Below are positions 1-6,328 of a stretch of DNA of 9,707 nucleotides, in pieces (position 1 is the first letter of the stretch; each line of letters begins with the position of its first letter). Source of the DNA: Bacillota bacterium (lineage in GTDB: Bacteria > Bacillota_A > Clostridia > Lachnospirales > Lachnospiraceae). The stretch lies in contig JAEZSL010000231.1 in NCBI GenBank assembly GCA_023443925.1, positions 1 to 9,707 on the forward strand, given 5' to 3'. The notes under the pieces are model-generated. The model had not been told where the DNA came from. It was given only the letters and a program-made list of their open reading frames with translations, and did no database searches. The translations under genes and the position numbers were made by a program.

Positions 1-229
1 TGTCACTTAATTCTTCTATAAAGTGGGTGGGCACTCCTTCTTTTTCAAGCAGCTGGAAGATATGGTTGGACATTCTGTTATTAATAACACCTTTTCCAAC
101 GATGGTTCCTTTTTTTAAGCCATTAAAAGCGGTAGCATCATCCTTATAATCAACAATATATACGTCTTCGTTATCTGTCTTAAAAACCTTTTTCGCTTTT
201 CCTTCATATAGCATGTCTAATTTATTCAT
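1..229 (-). CDS. purC: SAICAR synthetase, N-terminal part (cut by window edge)
   Basis: Phosphoribosylaminoimidazole-succinocarboxamide synthase joins aspartate to CAIR with ATP hydrolysis in purine synthesis; it acts in the cytoplasm. I translated the minus strand by hand from the ATG at 229-227. It reads [18 protein letters not shown], then [20 protein letters not shown], then [11 protein letters not shown] and [13 protein letters not shown]. The [16 protein letters not shown] and GKGVINN segments are hallmarks of the N-terminal ATP-binding lobe of the short bacterial PurC. About 76 codons are present; the family is usually near 235 residues, so about two thirds lie left of the window. An AGGGG ribosome binding site sits just upstream of the ATG (about 232-240). 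The gene has its own promoter candidate at 330-357, so it may head a transcript. The identification is firm; the rest of the gene cannot be judged here. Confidence 0.93.
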   Translation of the reverse strand, partial: MNKLDMLYEGKAKKVFKTDNEDVYIVDYKDDATAFNGLKKGTIVGKGVINNRMSNHIFQLLEKEGVPTHFIEELSD

Positions 230-329
230 GTTTGGCCCCTATCTGCGTGTGTGCCACGCCACAATCCATAATAGTGCTTTGCTTTGTATTGAAATCCCGG
301 TTTTAATCCGAATTCCTTTTCACACTTAT

Positions 330-357
330 ATTATAACGAACCTCTGAAGTTTAGCAA
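330..357 (-). promoter_or_regulatory. putative sigma-A promoter for purC
   Basis: On the minus strand a TTGCTA -35 box (357-352) is followed after 16 bp by a perfect TATAAT -10 box (335-330). Transcription would begin near 323 and give a leader of roughly 94 nt before purC. That leader contains a small hairpin (GCGTG-GCACA-CACGC, 259-245) immediately before the ribosome binding site. The -10 match is perfect and the -35 is partial. Assignment to purC rests on orientation and distance. Confidence 0.5.
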
Positions 358-371
358 TATGTTTTTACTAG

Positions 372-385
372 AAACCGGGGGGTTT
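372..385. repeat. small inverted repeat upstream of the purC promoter
   Basis: AAACC and GGTTT are separated by four G residues, giving a perfect 5-bp stem 14 bp upstream of the proposed purC -35 box. It could be the 3' hairpin of the receptor gene that ends at 505, but no run of T follows it on the minus strand, so it is a poor intrinsic terminator. An operator role is equally possible. The rest of the 230-504 gap shows nothing else I can support. Confidence 0.3.
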
Positions 386-504
386 ACCCTTATTTTCTCC
401 TAATCATATTCATAAGTCTTACTTATAAACACGCTCCAGCTATTATTTATACATATAAAAGAGCATTTTAACAATCACTGGAACAACCTATATCTCCCAT
501 GTTT

Positions 505-1476
505 TTATAATTTTTCCCTTTTCAATGATTCTTTTACCATATTTTCCAGCTGTTGGAGGAAATCGATAATCTCACAGATTATGATGGACTTTTTACTCAT
601 TTTAATATCCAGATTCGCCAGTTTTTCCCCGAAGGATTGTACCAGCCCGGATATGGAATTGACGCCTTTTGCGGCACCGTTGATCTCCTTGCTGGTATTT
701 TCAATCCCGTTCATAATCTGCATGCTGAAATCCTTTACTTCATCCGTGCATTCCGTAACCTGAACAAAATTATCCTGAACCGCTTTAGCAAAGCTTAAGT
801 TGCTCTGGATGGCGGCCCTGGTATGTTCCAGCTCCTGTTTTAATGAGTCGATGCTATGGTGCAGCATCATAACGCTTTCATCGATTCCTTTCACCATGCT
901 GGTGGTAGAGGCGGACAATTCACGGATCCGATCCGCTACTACGGAAAAGCCTTTTCCGGCTTCCCCTGCCCTGGCGGCTTCAATGGAAGCATTCAGAGCC
1001 AGCAGATTGGTGCTGTTGGCAATCCCCGTAATACTTTTAGACATCTCCTGTATATTTCCGAAATCCTTCTCCAATGCAAAAAAGGCATTGTTGATGGAAT
1101 TAAGCTGTCCGCTGGTTCCCTCCATCTGCTCTGCCAGCGTTCCCATCTTTTGGTCTGCCTCTGCCACCGCCTTGTCTGAACGTTCCATGATCCCGTCGAT
1201 CTGATTGGCATAAGTACGAAAGTCTGTAAAATCCTGATTAAGCCGGTCAAACATGTCATTAATGCGACTGATTTCCGAGAAAGTAGAATTAATATATCCA
1301 AAACTTCTGGATACCTCCACCTCTTCCTCCATAAATTCATCCACCTTGTTTTCTATATGTAAAATCCCGTATTCAATATGTTTGTCATAGTTAAAATCCT
1401 TATTCTCTTTCCTGTTTTCCTTTTGTTCGGAAACTTCCATGAGTTTTGTTTCTTTTTGTTTAGAAAAAAGTTTCAT
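505..1476 (-). CDS. soluble methyl-accepting chemotaxis-type signalling protein
   Basis: 323-residue cytoplasmic signalling protein of the MCP family. Residues 149-192 contain the highly conserved hairpin tip that docks CheA and CheW: GIANSTNLLALNASIEAA, then RAGEAGKGFSVVADRIRELS. Flanking regions (about 55-148 and 193-315) are heptad-patterned helices forming the antiparallel coiled coil. There is no hydrophobic stretch long enough for a membrane segment, and no recognisable PAS, GAF or Cache domain. The N-terminal 50 residues are very rich in Lys and Glu. The C-terminus (ESLKREKL) lacks an NWETF-type CheR-binding tail. The ATG at 1476 is supported by AGGTGA four bases upstream. It lies 66 bp downstream of the FIST-domain gene with no terminator between them, so the two are probably co-transcribed. 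I infer that the FIST protein supplies the sensing function. The family call is certain; the partnership is inference. Confidence 0.93.
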   Translation of the reverse strand: MKLFSKQKETKLMEVSEQKENRKENKDFNYDKHIEYGILHIENKVDEFMEEEVEVSRSFGYINSTFSEISRINDMFDRLNQDFTDFRTYANQIDGIMERSDKAVAEADQKMGTLAEQMEGTSGQLNSINNAFFALEKDFGNIQEMSKSITGIANSTNLLALNASIEAARAGEAGKGFSVVADRIRELSASTTSMVKGIDESVMMLHHSIDSLKQELEHTRAAIQSNLSFAKAVQDNFVQVTECTDEVKDFSMQIMNGIENTSKEINGAAKGVNSISGLVQSFGEKLANLDIKMSKKSIIICEIIDFLQQLENMVKESLKREKL

Positions 1477-1542
1477 ATAATCACCTGCTGCAGGCCACCT
1501 GGCGGCATTCCTTTCCTTTGTTCTGTTTTATCTTCATCCGCA

Positions 1543-2643
1543 CTACTCAAATACGGCAATTACCATGGTCTGGTTAAAGTGCTGCTGATTAAGCTGTTCA
1601 CCGTACCCTCCAAAACCCACATAATCGCCAAGAGTTACACCCATTTGTTTTGCAAACTCATTTAAATAGCCTTCCTTATCAAATAAAATGGAACGTGCCA
1701 GACAGTGAACCATCAGCGACAACCTGGGCTTTGGAACCTCTTTTGCGATCCGGTTTGCAGTATCTTTTACTACTTCCCTGTAATTATCCGGTTCTAACAG
1801 CACCATTCTGGAATTATTGTAAACCCTGGCGTGATATGCCATACCATTTCGTTCCGTAACCGCCTGGTTTGCAGTAATATACATGTCACTGCCGATAATC
1901 CTTCCCAAAGGATAACTGTCCAAATACTTCGGAAGACTTTTTACATCTGTGTTTAAAGCCTTCGCCATAACTTCCGCAGCCGGTTTATTATCATATTCAT
2001 ATACGATTCGTTTTTTTACATCAACCTTTGTGGATGTAAAATAATGTTCCGTTGGTTTATAGATGTTTTCCCGGTAAAATTTGATGCTTCCGTGTAAATT
2101 CCGTATAATTACAAAGGCACAAGCCTTATCAAGCACCTTTCCGTTAAAGGATATCATGGTCTGCTCCGCCACGCCCCGGTCTCCGGCAGAGCCGCCAAAC
2201 AAAGGAATCTTATGTTTCATCAGTACAGAATTTAAGGTAGATGAGATCAATTCCTCACTGCTGATTAAGGCGGTTGAAAATTCCAGGCATACCGTATCGG
2301 AATAACTGCCTAGTCTGCCGACACAGGCTTCTACCCGGTCTACATATTTTAAAGGATACTTATCCACTTCTTCCAGAACATCACCGTAACATTCAATACC
2401 ATCTTCAATTCCCAGCACCAGCAGCGTATCCTTATAGGCACCTTCCTTGCACAGACTTACAAATGTTGTGGCACCCATTATAATACTGTCCGGAAATAAA
2501 AGTTTCATTTCCGTAGTAAACCCGGCAAACGCTTCGACACCGGAAAAAAACAGAATCAGTTTGGGATTCTTTAATCCCGCCGAAGCTTCCGAAACTGCCT
2601 GCTTGTAATCACTGCTTGAACTTCTTCCAATTTTGTAATTCAT
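1543..2643 (-). CDS. FIST-domain sensory protein
   Basis: 366-residue cytoplasmic protein with both halves of the FIST fold. The FIST_N part spans about residues 20-185 and includes the signature LFGGSAGD (148-155). The FIST_C part spans about 195-360 and includes the cysteine/arginine element MVHCLAR (311-317), then GFGGYGEQ (343-350) and a closing HFNQTMVIAVF. FIST domains are known as small-ligand sensors, proposed to bind amino acids and related compounds, and are often linked to chemotaxis or cyclic-nucleotide signalling. The ATG at 2643 is chosen because AAAGGTGAT (2656-2648) lies directly upstream; the in-frame GTG at 2652 falls inside that ribosome binding site and cannot be the start. 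The soluble receptor gene follows after 66 bp. No membrane segment or signal peptide is present. The ligand cannot be read from the sequence. Confidence 0.92.
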   Translation of the reverse strand: MNYKIGRSSSSDYKQAVSEASAGLKNPKLILFFSGVEAFAGFTTEMKLLFPDSIIMGATTFVSLCKEGAYKDTLLVLGIEDGIECYGDVLEEVDKYPLKYVDRVEACVGRLGSYSDTVCLEFSTALISSEELISSTLNSVLMKHKIPLFGGSAGDRGVAEQTMISFNGKVLDKACAFVIIRNLHGSIKFYRENIYKPTEHYFTSTKVDVKKRIVYEYDNKPAAEVMAKALNTDVKSLPKYLDSYPLGRIIGSDMYITANQAVTERNGMAYHARVYNNSRMVLLEPDNYREVVKDTANRIAKEVPKPRLSLMVHCLARSILFDKEGYLNEFAKQMGVTLGDYVGFGGYGEQLNQQHFNQTMVIAVFE

Positions 2644-2647
2644 GCTT

Positions 2648-2656
2648 ATCACCTTT
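2648..2656 (-). promoter_or_regulatory. ribosome binding site deciding the FIST gene start
   Basis: AAAGGTGAT on the minus strand, four bases before the ATG at 2643. The upstream in-frame GTG (2652-2650) is part of this sequence, so starting there would leave no ribosome binding site. A TATAAT at 2668-2663 lies so close that it would give only a leader of about a dozen bases, and it has no good -35 box, so I do not call a promoter. Confidence 0.7.
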
Positions 2657-2753
2657 GTAAAAATTATACCTTTCTTTTGTATTTATGAACTAAGATGCCT
2701 TTGTACAGGAGGTTTTCTGCTAAAGAAACGAAAAACCAATTGATTATCGTTAC

Positions 2754-2791
2754 AAAAAAGGAGTATTTCCGTAAAAAAACGGAAATGCTCC
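2754..2791 (-). terminator. strong rho-independent terminator
   Basis: On the minus strand GGAGCATTTCCG (2791-2780) pairs with CGGAAATACTCC (2771-2760), giving a 12-bp stem with one G-T pair. The 8-base loop is almost all T, and six T residues follow the stem (2759-2754). It separates leftward transcription from hslO and the repeat region from the FIST gene. It lies about 375 bp past the hslO stop, so either the hslO message has a long 3' tail or an unseen small transcript ends here. Confidence 0.78.
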
Positions 2792-2800
2792 CCCATCCAT

Positions 2801-2900
2801 TGTCTCTTAATGATATTCATTGTTCTGAATGAATTATTCACTGTCTCTTAATGAATTATTCATTGTTCTGAATGAACCTTCACTGTCTTTATGAATTATT
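2801..2900. repeat. degenerate 41-42 bp tandem repeat, about 2.4 copies
   Basis: TGTCTCTTAATGA occurs at 2801-2813 and again at 2842-2854, with a shortened form near 2884. Between them the block TTCATTGTTCTGAATGAA recurs (about 2816-2833 and 2859-2876). This internal block is itself a near inverted repeat (TTCATT...AATGAA), so each unit can form a small hairpin. No open frame of interest covers it. Confidence 0.6.
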
Positions 2901-3061
2901 ATTATCCTTAACTGCTATGGCAATGTTAAGCTATTGTAAATAATTCGATAAAAAATTTAATTGATAATCCCTTACAATTATTACAATATTAACACAACCT
3001 GGAAAATCTTACAAGCAGAATATACTACAGTAGTACCCTACAACTAATATTCTGCTTTGGT
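2901..3061. other. A/T-rich intergenic stretch with an 11-bp inverted repeat
   Basis: No coding frame can be supported. The notable element is a perfect 11-bp inverted repeat, AAGCAGAATAT (3013-3023) and ATATTCTGCTT (3047-3057), around a 23-base loop. The loop contains a smaller stem, GTAG-TACC-CTAC. It lies 110 bp beyond the hslO stop. Neither strand has a convincing run of T after the stem, so it is either a weak terminator or another structured RNA element. Confidence 0.5.
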
Positions 3062-3162
3062 TTACACTGTTTGATGTTTACTGTTTTAATGTTTACAGTT
3101 TTGATGTTTATTGTTTTGATGTTGTTTTGATATTGTTTTGATGTTTACTGCTTCGATGTTTC
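3062..3162. repeat. 15-bp minisatellite just downstream of hslO
   Basis: Roughly seven imperfect copies of a unit resembling ACTGTTTTGATGTTT on the plus strand (AAACATCAAAACAGT on the minus strand) run head to tail, some shortened to 11-12 bp. The array begins immediately after the hslO stop codon at 3169-3167. The 15-bp period is a multiple of three, but the frame is already closed by the hslO stop, so I treat it as non-coding. Confidence 0.7.
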
Positions 3163-3166
3163 CGCT

Positions 3167-4045
3167 TTACCTGCACTTTTCTAACAAGGACTGAAGCTCC
3201 TCTGTTGTAAATACATAATGGGTATTGCAAAAATGGCAGTTTACCTCAATGGGTTCCTTATCTTCAATCATTTCCTGAATATCTTTTCTGCCGATACTGA
3301 TAATGGCTTTTTCCACTCTTTCTTTGGAACAATTGCAGTTATAGGTGGTTGGTATGGTGTCTAAAATATCCAGATTAAAATCACCCAGGATATGCTCTAA
3401 TATCATCTCCGGTGTCATATCTGCATCCAGCAGTTGTGTAATAGCGGATATTTCCCCGATCTTTTTCTCCAGCCTTGTAATAACTTCCTCATCGGCAAAG
3501 GGCATGAGCTGGATGATAAATCCGCCCGCACGTTTCACCGTATTTTCTTTATTCATTAAAACGCCTAGGGCTACCGAAGAAGGTACCTGCTCTGAAACGG
3601 CATAATAATACGTAATATCTTCCGCGATTTCCCCTGATACCAGTTCTGTCTGTCCTACATAAGGATCTTTTAACCCCATATCCTTAATCACACTTAAGAT
3701 TCCGGCTCCCAAGGCCCCGCCTACATCCAGTTTCCCAAGAGGACTTGGGGGCAGCATCACGGATGGGTTATAGACATATCCCTTAACATTAGCCTCGGAG
3801 TCAGCCGTTACGGTAAGTCCTTCGATTGGCCCTTCCGATTTAATCTGCAGAGTCAGCAGATCATTGGTTCCTTTCATCATGCTTCCCATCATGGCTCCGG
3901 CCGTTAATAACCTGCCCAGGGCAGCCGTAGCAATGGGACTGGTATTATGAATACTTCTGGCATGCTCCGTCAGTTCCCTGGTAGTTGCCGCAAAGGCACG
4001 GATCTGGTTGTCTGCCGCAGTAGCTCTTACTATATAATCTGACAT
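3167..4045 (-). CDS. hslO: Hsp33 family redox-regulated chaperone
   Basis: 292-residue cytoplasmic holdase chaperone that is activated by oxidation and unfolding and protects proteins from aggregation under oxidative stress. The N-terminal Hsp33 domain begins MSDYIVRATAADNQIRAFAA and carries the conserved alternating Gly/Ala core around residues 45-125. The C-terminal zinc switch has all four cysteines: CNC at 237-239 and CHFC at 270-273, the expected CxC plus CxxC arrangement. An extra cysteine lies at 291, next to the end. Length is normal for the family. The ATG at 4045 is preceded by AAGGAG at 4058-4053 with a 7-bp spacer. It lies 151 bp downstream of the methyltransferase gene in the same direction. 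That gap is A/T-rich and may hold a promoter, but I see none with good boxes. Confidence 0.96.
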   Translation of the reverse strand: MSDYIVRATAADNQIRAFAATTRELTEHARSIHNTSPIATAALGRLLTAGAMMGSMMKGTNDLLTLQIKSEGPIEGLTVTADSEANVKGYVYNPSVMLPPSPLGKLDVGGALGAGILSVIKDMGLKDPYVGQTELVSGEIAEDITYYYAVSEQVPSSVALGVLMNKENTVKRAGGFIIQLMPFADEEVITRLEKKIGEISAITQLLDADMTPEMILEHILGDFNLDILDTIPTTYNCNCSKERVEKAIISIGRKDIQEMIEDKEPIEVNCHFCNTHYVFTTEELQSLLEKCR

Positions 4046-4196
4046 AAAATCTCTCCTTCATGTTGTAATCCAAGCAATATAAATTAGATACTATTGTTTT
4101 ACTATTATTGAATATATTTTATCAACTTCTGGCATAAAAAGCGTTTGATATCAATGTAATATCTAAATCTGAACTGGTACATAAATTTAATTCCGT

Positions 4197-5180
4197 TTAT
4201 ACATATTTCTTATTTTCCTGGTATTTTTCCCTGGCAATAAAATATACTCGTTCGCTGGCTGCCTTAGGGCTGCTGTGAGTAAAGGCATCATAAACCGCTA
4301 TAAATTCAAGTCCTGCCTTTTCTAACAGCTCCACTACCTGAGGGATGGAATAAACTTTCTGATAATGTATCTCCTGAAAACGTAAGAATAACGGTACCTC
4401 GGCAGCTTCGTAATCTTCTTCCATAGTATCCTCAAAATCCGTACCTGTTCTTTTTGACTCTTTCAGATTCGCTTCTTCCGGATCTGCTTCCTCTGTGTCC
4501 ACATCTTCCATATCCTCCTCGGACATTTCCTCTTCTTCCGTTTCCTCTTCTTCCGTTTCCTCTTCGGCCTTTACGAATATGGTCATATTATATTCATTCA
4601 AATGGTTTTCTTCATCATAATAGTTTTCCCAGATAAAGCTGCAATCCACCCGGTTTTCAGCTATGGTAGCATCACCCAGAAGGTTTTTATATTTGTACTC
4701 AGTATTCATATCAAAAATAAACAGTCCGCCGGGATCAAGATAATTATTCACCAATTGGAACACTTTTATTAAATCCTCTTCTGAGGTAATATAGTTCATA
4801 CTGTCACAGATGCTGACCACTGCACTCACGGTCCCAAACAGCTCAAATTCCCGCATATCCTGCTGCAAATACAGAATTGGATTTCTATCGTTTAAATCAC
4901 CCTCAGGTTCCGCGGCGGCCTCCGTCCAGGAATCATCACTATACTCTTTTTCCCTGGCAATTTCAAGCATTTCATCGGATAGGTCGATTCCAATCATATC
5001 ATAACCTTTTAAAGCCAGACGCCTGGTAACCTTACCCGTGCCGCAGCCCAGTTCCAGCACCAAACCGTCTTTTACCCCATACTCCTGTAAAAGCCCGGTA
5101 AGGTATTCCGTCCAGTTATCATAAGGAACATTGTCCATAAATATATCATAAACCTGTGCAAAACCAGTATAAGCCTGCAT
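4197..5180 (-). CDS. class I SAM-dependent methyltransferase with acidic insert
   Basis: 327-residue cytoplasmic Rossmann-fold methyltransferase. Motif I is LELGCGTG (42-49), the acidic residue that binds the SAM ribose is D66 in GIDLS, a post-motif stretch is VVSICDSMNYI (121-131), and LDPGGLFIFD (148-157) marks the next strand. The C-terminal strands resume at LFLRFQEIHYQKVYSIP (264-280) and VYFIAREK. Between them, residues about 205-262 are an insert made almost entirely of Glu, Asp, Ser and Thr, encoded in part by a short DNA duplication at about 4528-4563. Without it the protein would be about 265 residues, an ordinary size. The substrate cannot be told from the sequence. The ATG at 5180 is preceded by a weak GGAAAGTGAG. 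Its place before hslO suggests a shared transcript, but the 151-bp gap leaves that open. Confidence 0.88.
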   Translation of the reverse strand: MQAYTGFAQVYDIFMDNVPYDNWTEYLTGLLQEYGVKDGLVLELGCGTGKVTRRLALKGYDMIGIDLSDEMLEIAREKEYSDDSWTEAAAEPEGDLNDRNPILYLQQDMREFELFGTVSAVVSICDSMNYITSEEDLIKVFQLVNNYLDPGGLFIFDMNTEYKYKNLLGDATIAENRVDCSFIWENYYDEENHLNEYNMTIFVKAEEETEEEETEEEEMSEEDMEDVDTEEADPEEANLKESKRTGTDFEDTMEEDYEAAEVPLFLRFQEIHYQKVYSIPQVVELLEKAGLEFIAVYDAFTHSSPKAASERVYFIAREKYQENKKYV

Positions 5181-5234
5181 TTTTTACTCACTTTCCGTCA
5201 GTCTTACTAATAAATATTTACTAACCAATAATTT

Positions 5235-5330
5235 CTATTTAATACGCTAATTGCATTTGATACACTATTTCATTGGATGCCAAAACTGCATTTAATACAC
5301 TATTTCCATCCATTTAATATCGCTAACTTC
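5235..5330. repeat. degenerate short repeats between hisA-type gene and methyltransferase gene
   Basis: A 20-bp unit, TGCATTTGATACACTATTTC, at 5252-5271 recurs with one change at 5287-5306. Weaker relatives of its ATTTAATA core begin at about 5237 and 5312. Read on the minus strand the units contain TATTAAAT, which resembles -10 boxes, so they may confuse promoter prediction. The array lies just beyond the 5334 end of the HisA gene, within the 153-bp gap before the methyltransferase start. Confidence 0.55.
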
Positions 5331-5333
5331 CAT

Positions 5334-6107
5334 TTATCTTAACTGACCTACTACTTCGTTATATTTCATTGGCCCTCCGAATAAGTCCAGAGCACTTCCT
5401 ATGGTAACATCCAGCTTATCCTGCCCCAATTCCTTAAGAAGGTTTAAATCCTCAAAACTTCCTACACCGCCTGCGTAGGTGATGGGTATTTTACCCCAAG
5501 CTCCTAAAAGTTTCACTAACTCCTCTTCTATTCCGGATGACTTTCCTTCCACATCTACGGCATGTACTAAAAATTCATCACAATATTCCGCTAAGGCATT
5601 TAGGGTATCCGGGTTTACCAAAACCGTAGTAAACTTCTGCCAGCGGTCCGTTACAATATAATATTCCCCATCCTTTTTCCGGCAGCTTAAATCCAGCACC
5701 AGCCTGTTCTTGCCGGCCGTTTTCACCAGCTTGTCCAAATTATCATACCAAATGGCTCCATCTTTAAATACATAGGAGGTTACGATTACATGGGAAGCTC
5801 CTGCTTCAAGAAAGAATACCGCATTATCAGCTGTTATGCCTCCCCCGATCTGAAGTCCTCCCGGATATTCCAGCAGTGCCTTTTTCGCCTGGTCGCAATC
5901 CTGCCTGTAATAATCGGTACCCTCTGGGTTTAGAAGGATGATATGTCCCCCTCTTATATTATCTTTTTTATATAGAGCTGCGTAAAAAGCCGCATCCTGC
6001 TCCGATATAAAATTTTCTACGGTCTTATTGTCTTCATCGGACAGGCTGCCGCCTACAATCTGCTTCACCTTTCCGTTATGGATGTCAATACAAGGTCTGA
6101 ATTTCAT
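5334..6107 (-). CDS. hisA: eukaryotic-type HisA (ProFAR isomerase)
   Basis: 257-residue (beta/alpha)8-barrel enzyme. It converts ProFAR to PRFAR, the fourth step of histidine synthesis, in the cytoplasm. It resembles fungal and plant HIS6 far more than ordinary bacterial HisA: CIDIHNGKVKQIVGG (6-20), LQIGGGI (85-91), VIVTSYVFKDG (107-117), RLVLDLSCRKKDG (135-147), EFLVHAVDVEG (178-188) and IGSALDLFGG (236-245) match yeast HIS6 as I remember it almost position for position. D8 and D139 are the likely catalytic pair. GGGI, YAGGVG (211-216) and GSAL are the phosphate-binding loops. The ATG at 6107 has AGGAG at 6117-6113. No other his gene is next to it in the window, so it is not in a visible his operon. 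Function is very likely; the evolutionary route is inference. Confidence 0.92.
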   Translation of the reverse strand: MKFRPCIDIHNGKVKQIVGGSLSDEDNKTVENFISEQDAAFYAALYKKDNIRGGHIILLNPEGTDYYRQDCDQAKKALLEYPGGLQIGGGITADNAVFFLEAGASHVIVTSYVFKDGAIWYDNLDKLVKTAGKNRLVLDLSCRKKDGEYYIVTDRWQKFTTVLVNPDTLNALAEYCDEFLVHAVDVEGKSSGIEEELVKLLGAWGKIPITYAGGVGSFEDLNLLKELGQDKLDVTIGSALDLFGGPMKYNEVVGQLR

Positions 6108-6142
6108 ATAATCTCCTGCCTTAGAGCCAAATATAGGATTCT

Positions 6143-6171
6143 ATCTTATCATACTTGTCTGTGATTCGCAA
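6143..6171 (-). promoter_or_regulatory. putative promoter for the HisA gene
   Basis: TTGCGA (6171-6166) and TAAGAT (6148-6143) are separated by 17 bp on the minus strand, which would place the start of transcription near 6136 with a short leader of about 29 nt. The spacing is ideal and both boxes are partial matches. A 6-bp hairpin, TCCTAA-AATC-TTAGGA, at about 6273-6288 lies farther upstream in the gap after the transporter gene, but no run of T follows it. Confidence 0.4.
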
Positions 6172-6328
6172 GATAGGCGGATTTTCCAGCCTGTGCTTTG
6201 TAGATTTTCAACAGGTTTTGTGATATTTCAGATAAATACCTTGGTGATCTTAAACTCAGATATTTACAGCTTCCTAAAATCTTAGGATTAAGAAGAAACG
6301 TTACTTTTCACCTTATAATTCAACTCAA

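Noticed and set aside
330..345. PurBox operator near the purC promoter
   Set aside because: ACGAAC is present, but the flanking positions fit the PurR PurBox consensus poorly.
800..1340. Long open frames on the plus strand and in another minus frame over the receptor gene
   Set aside because: They are antisense or out-of-frame shadows of a clearly recognised MCP signalling domain and have no family features.
2644..2652. Start of the FIST gene at the GTG at 2652
   Set aside because: The GTG is part of the AAAGGTGAT ribosome binding site of the ATG at 2643.
2725..2760. Sigma-D (flagellar/chemotaxis) promoter before the FIST gene
   Set aside because: AACGATAA on the minus strand resembles the GCCGATAA -10 box, but no TAAA -35 stands at the right distance and the region overlaps the terminator's T-run.
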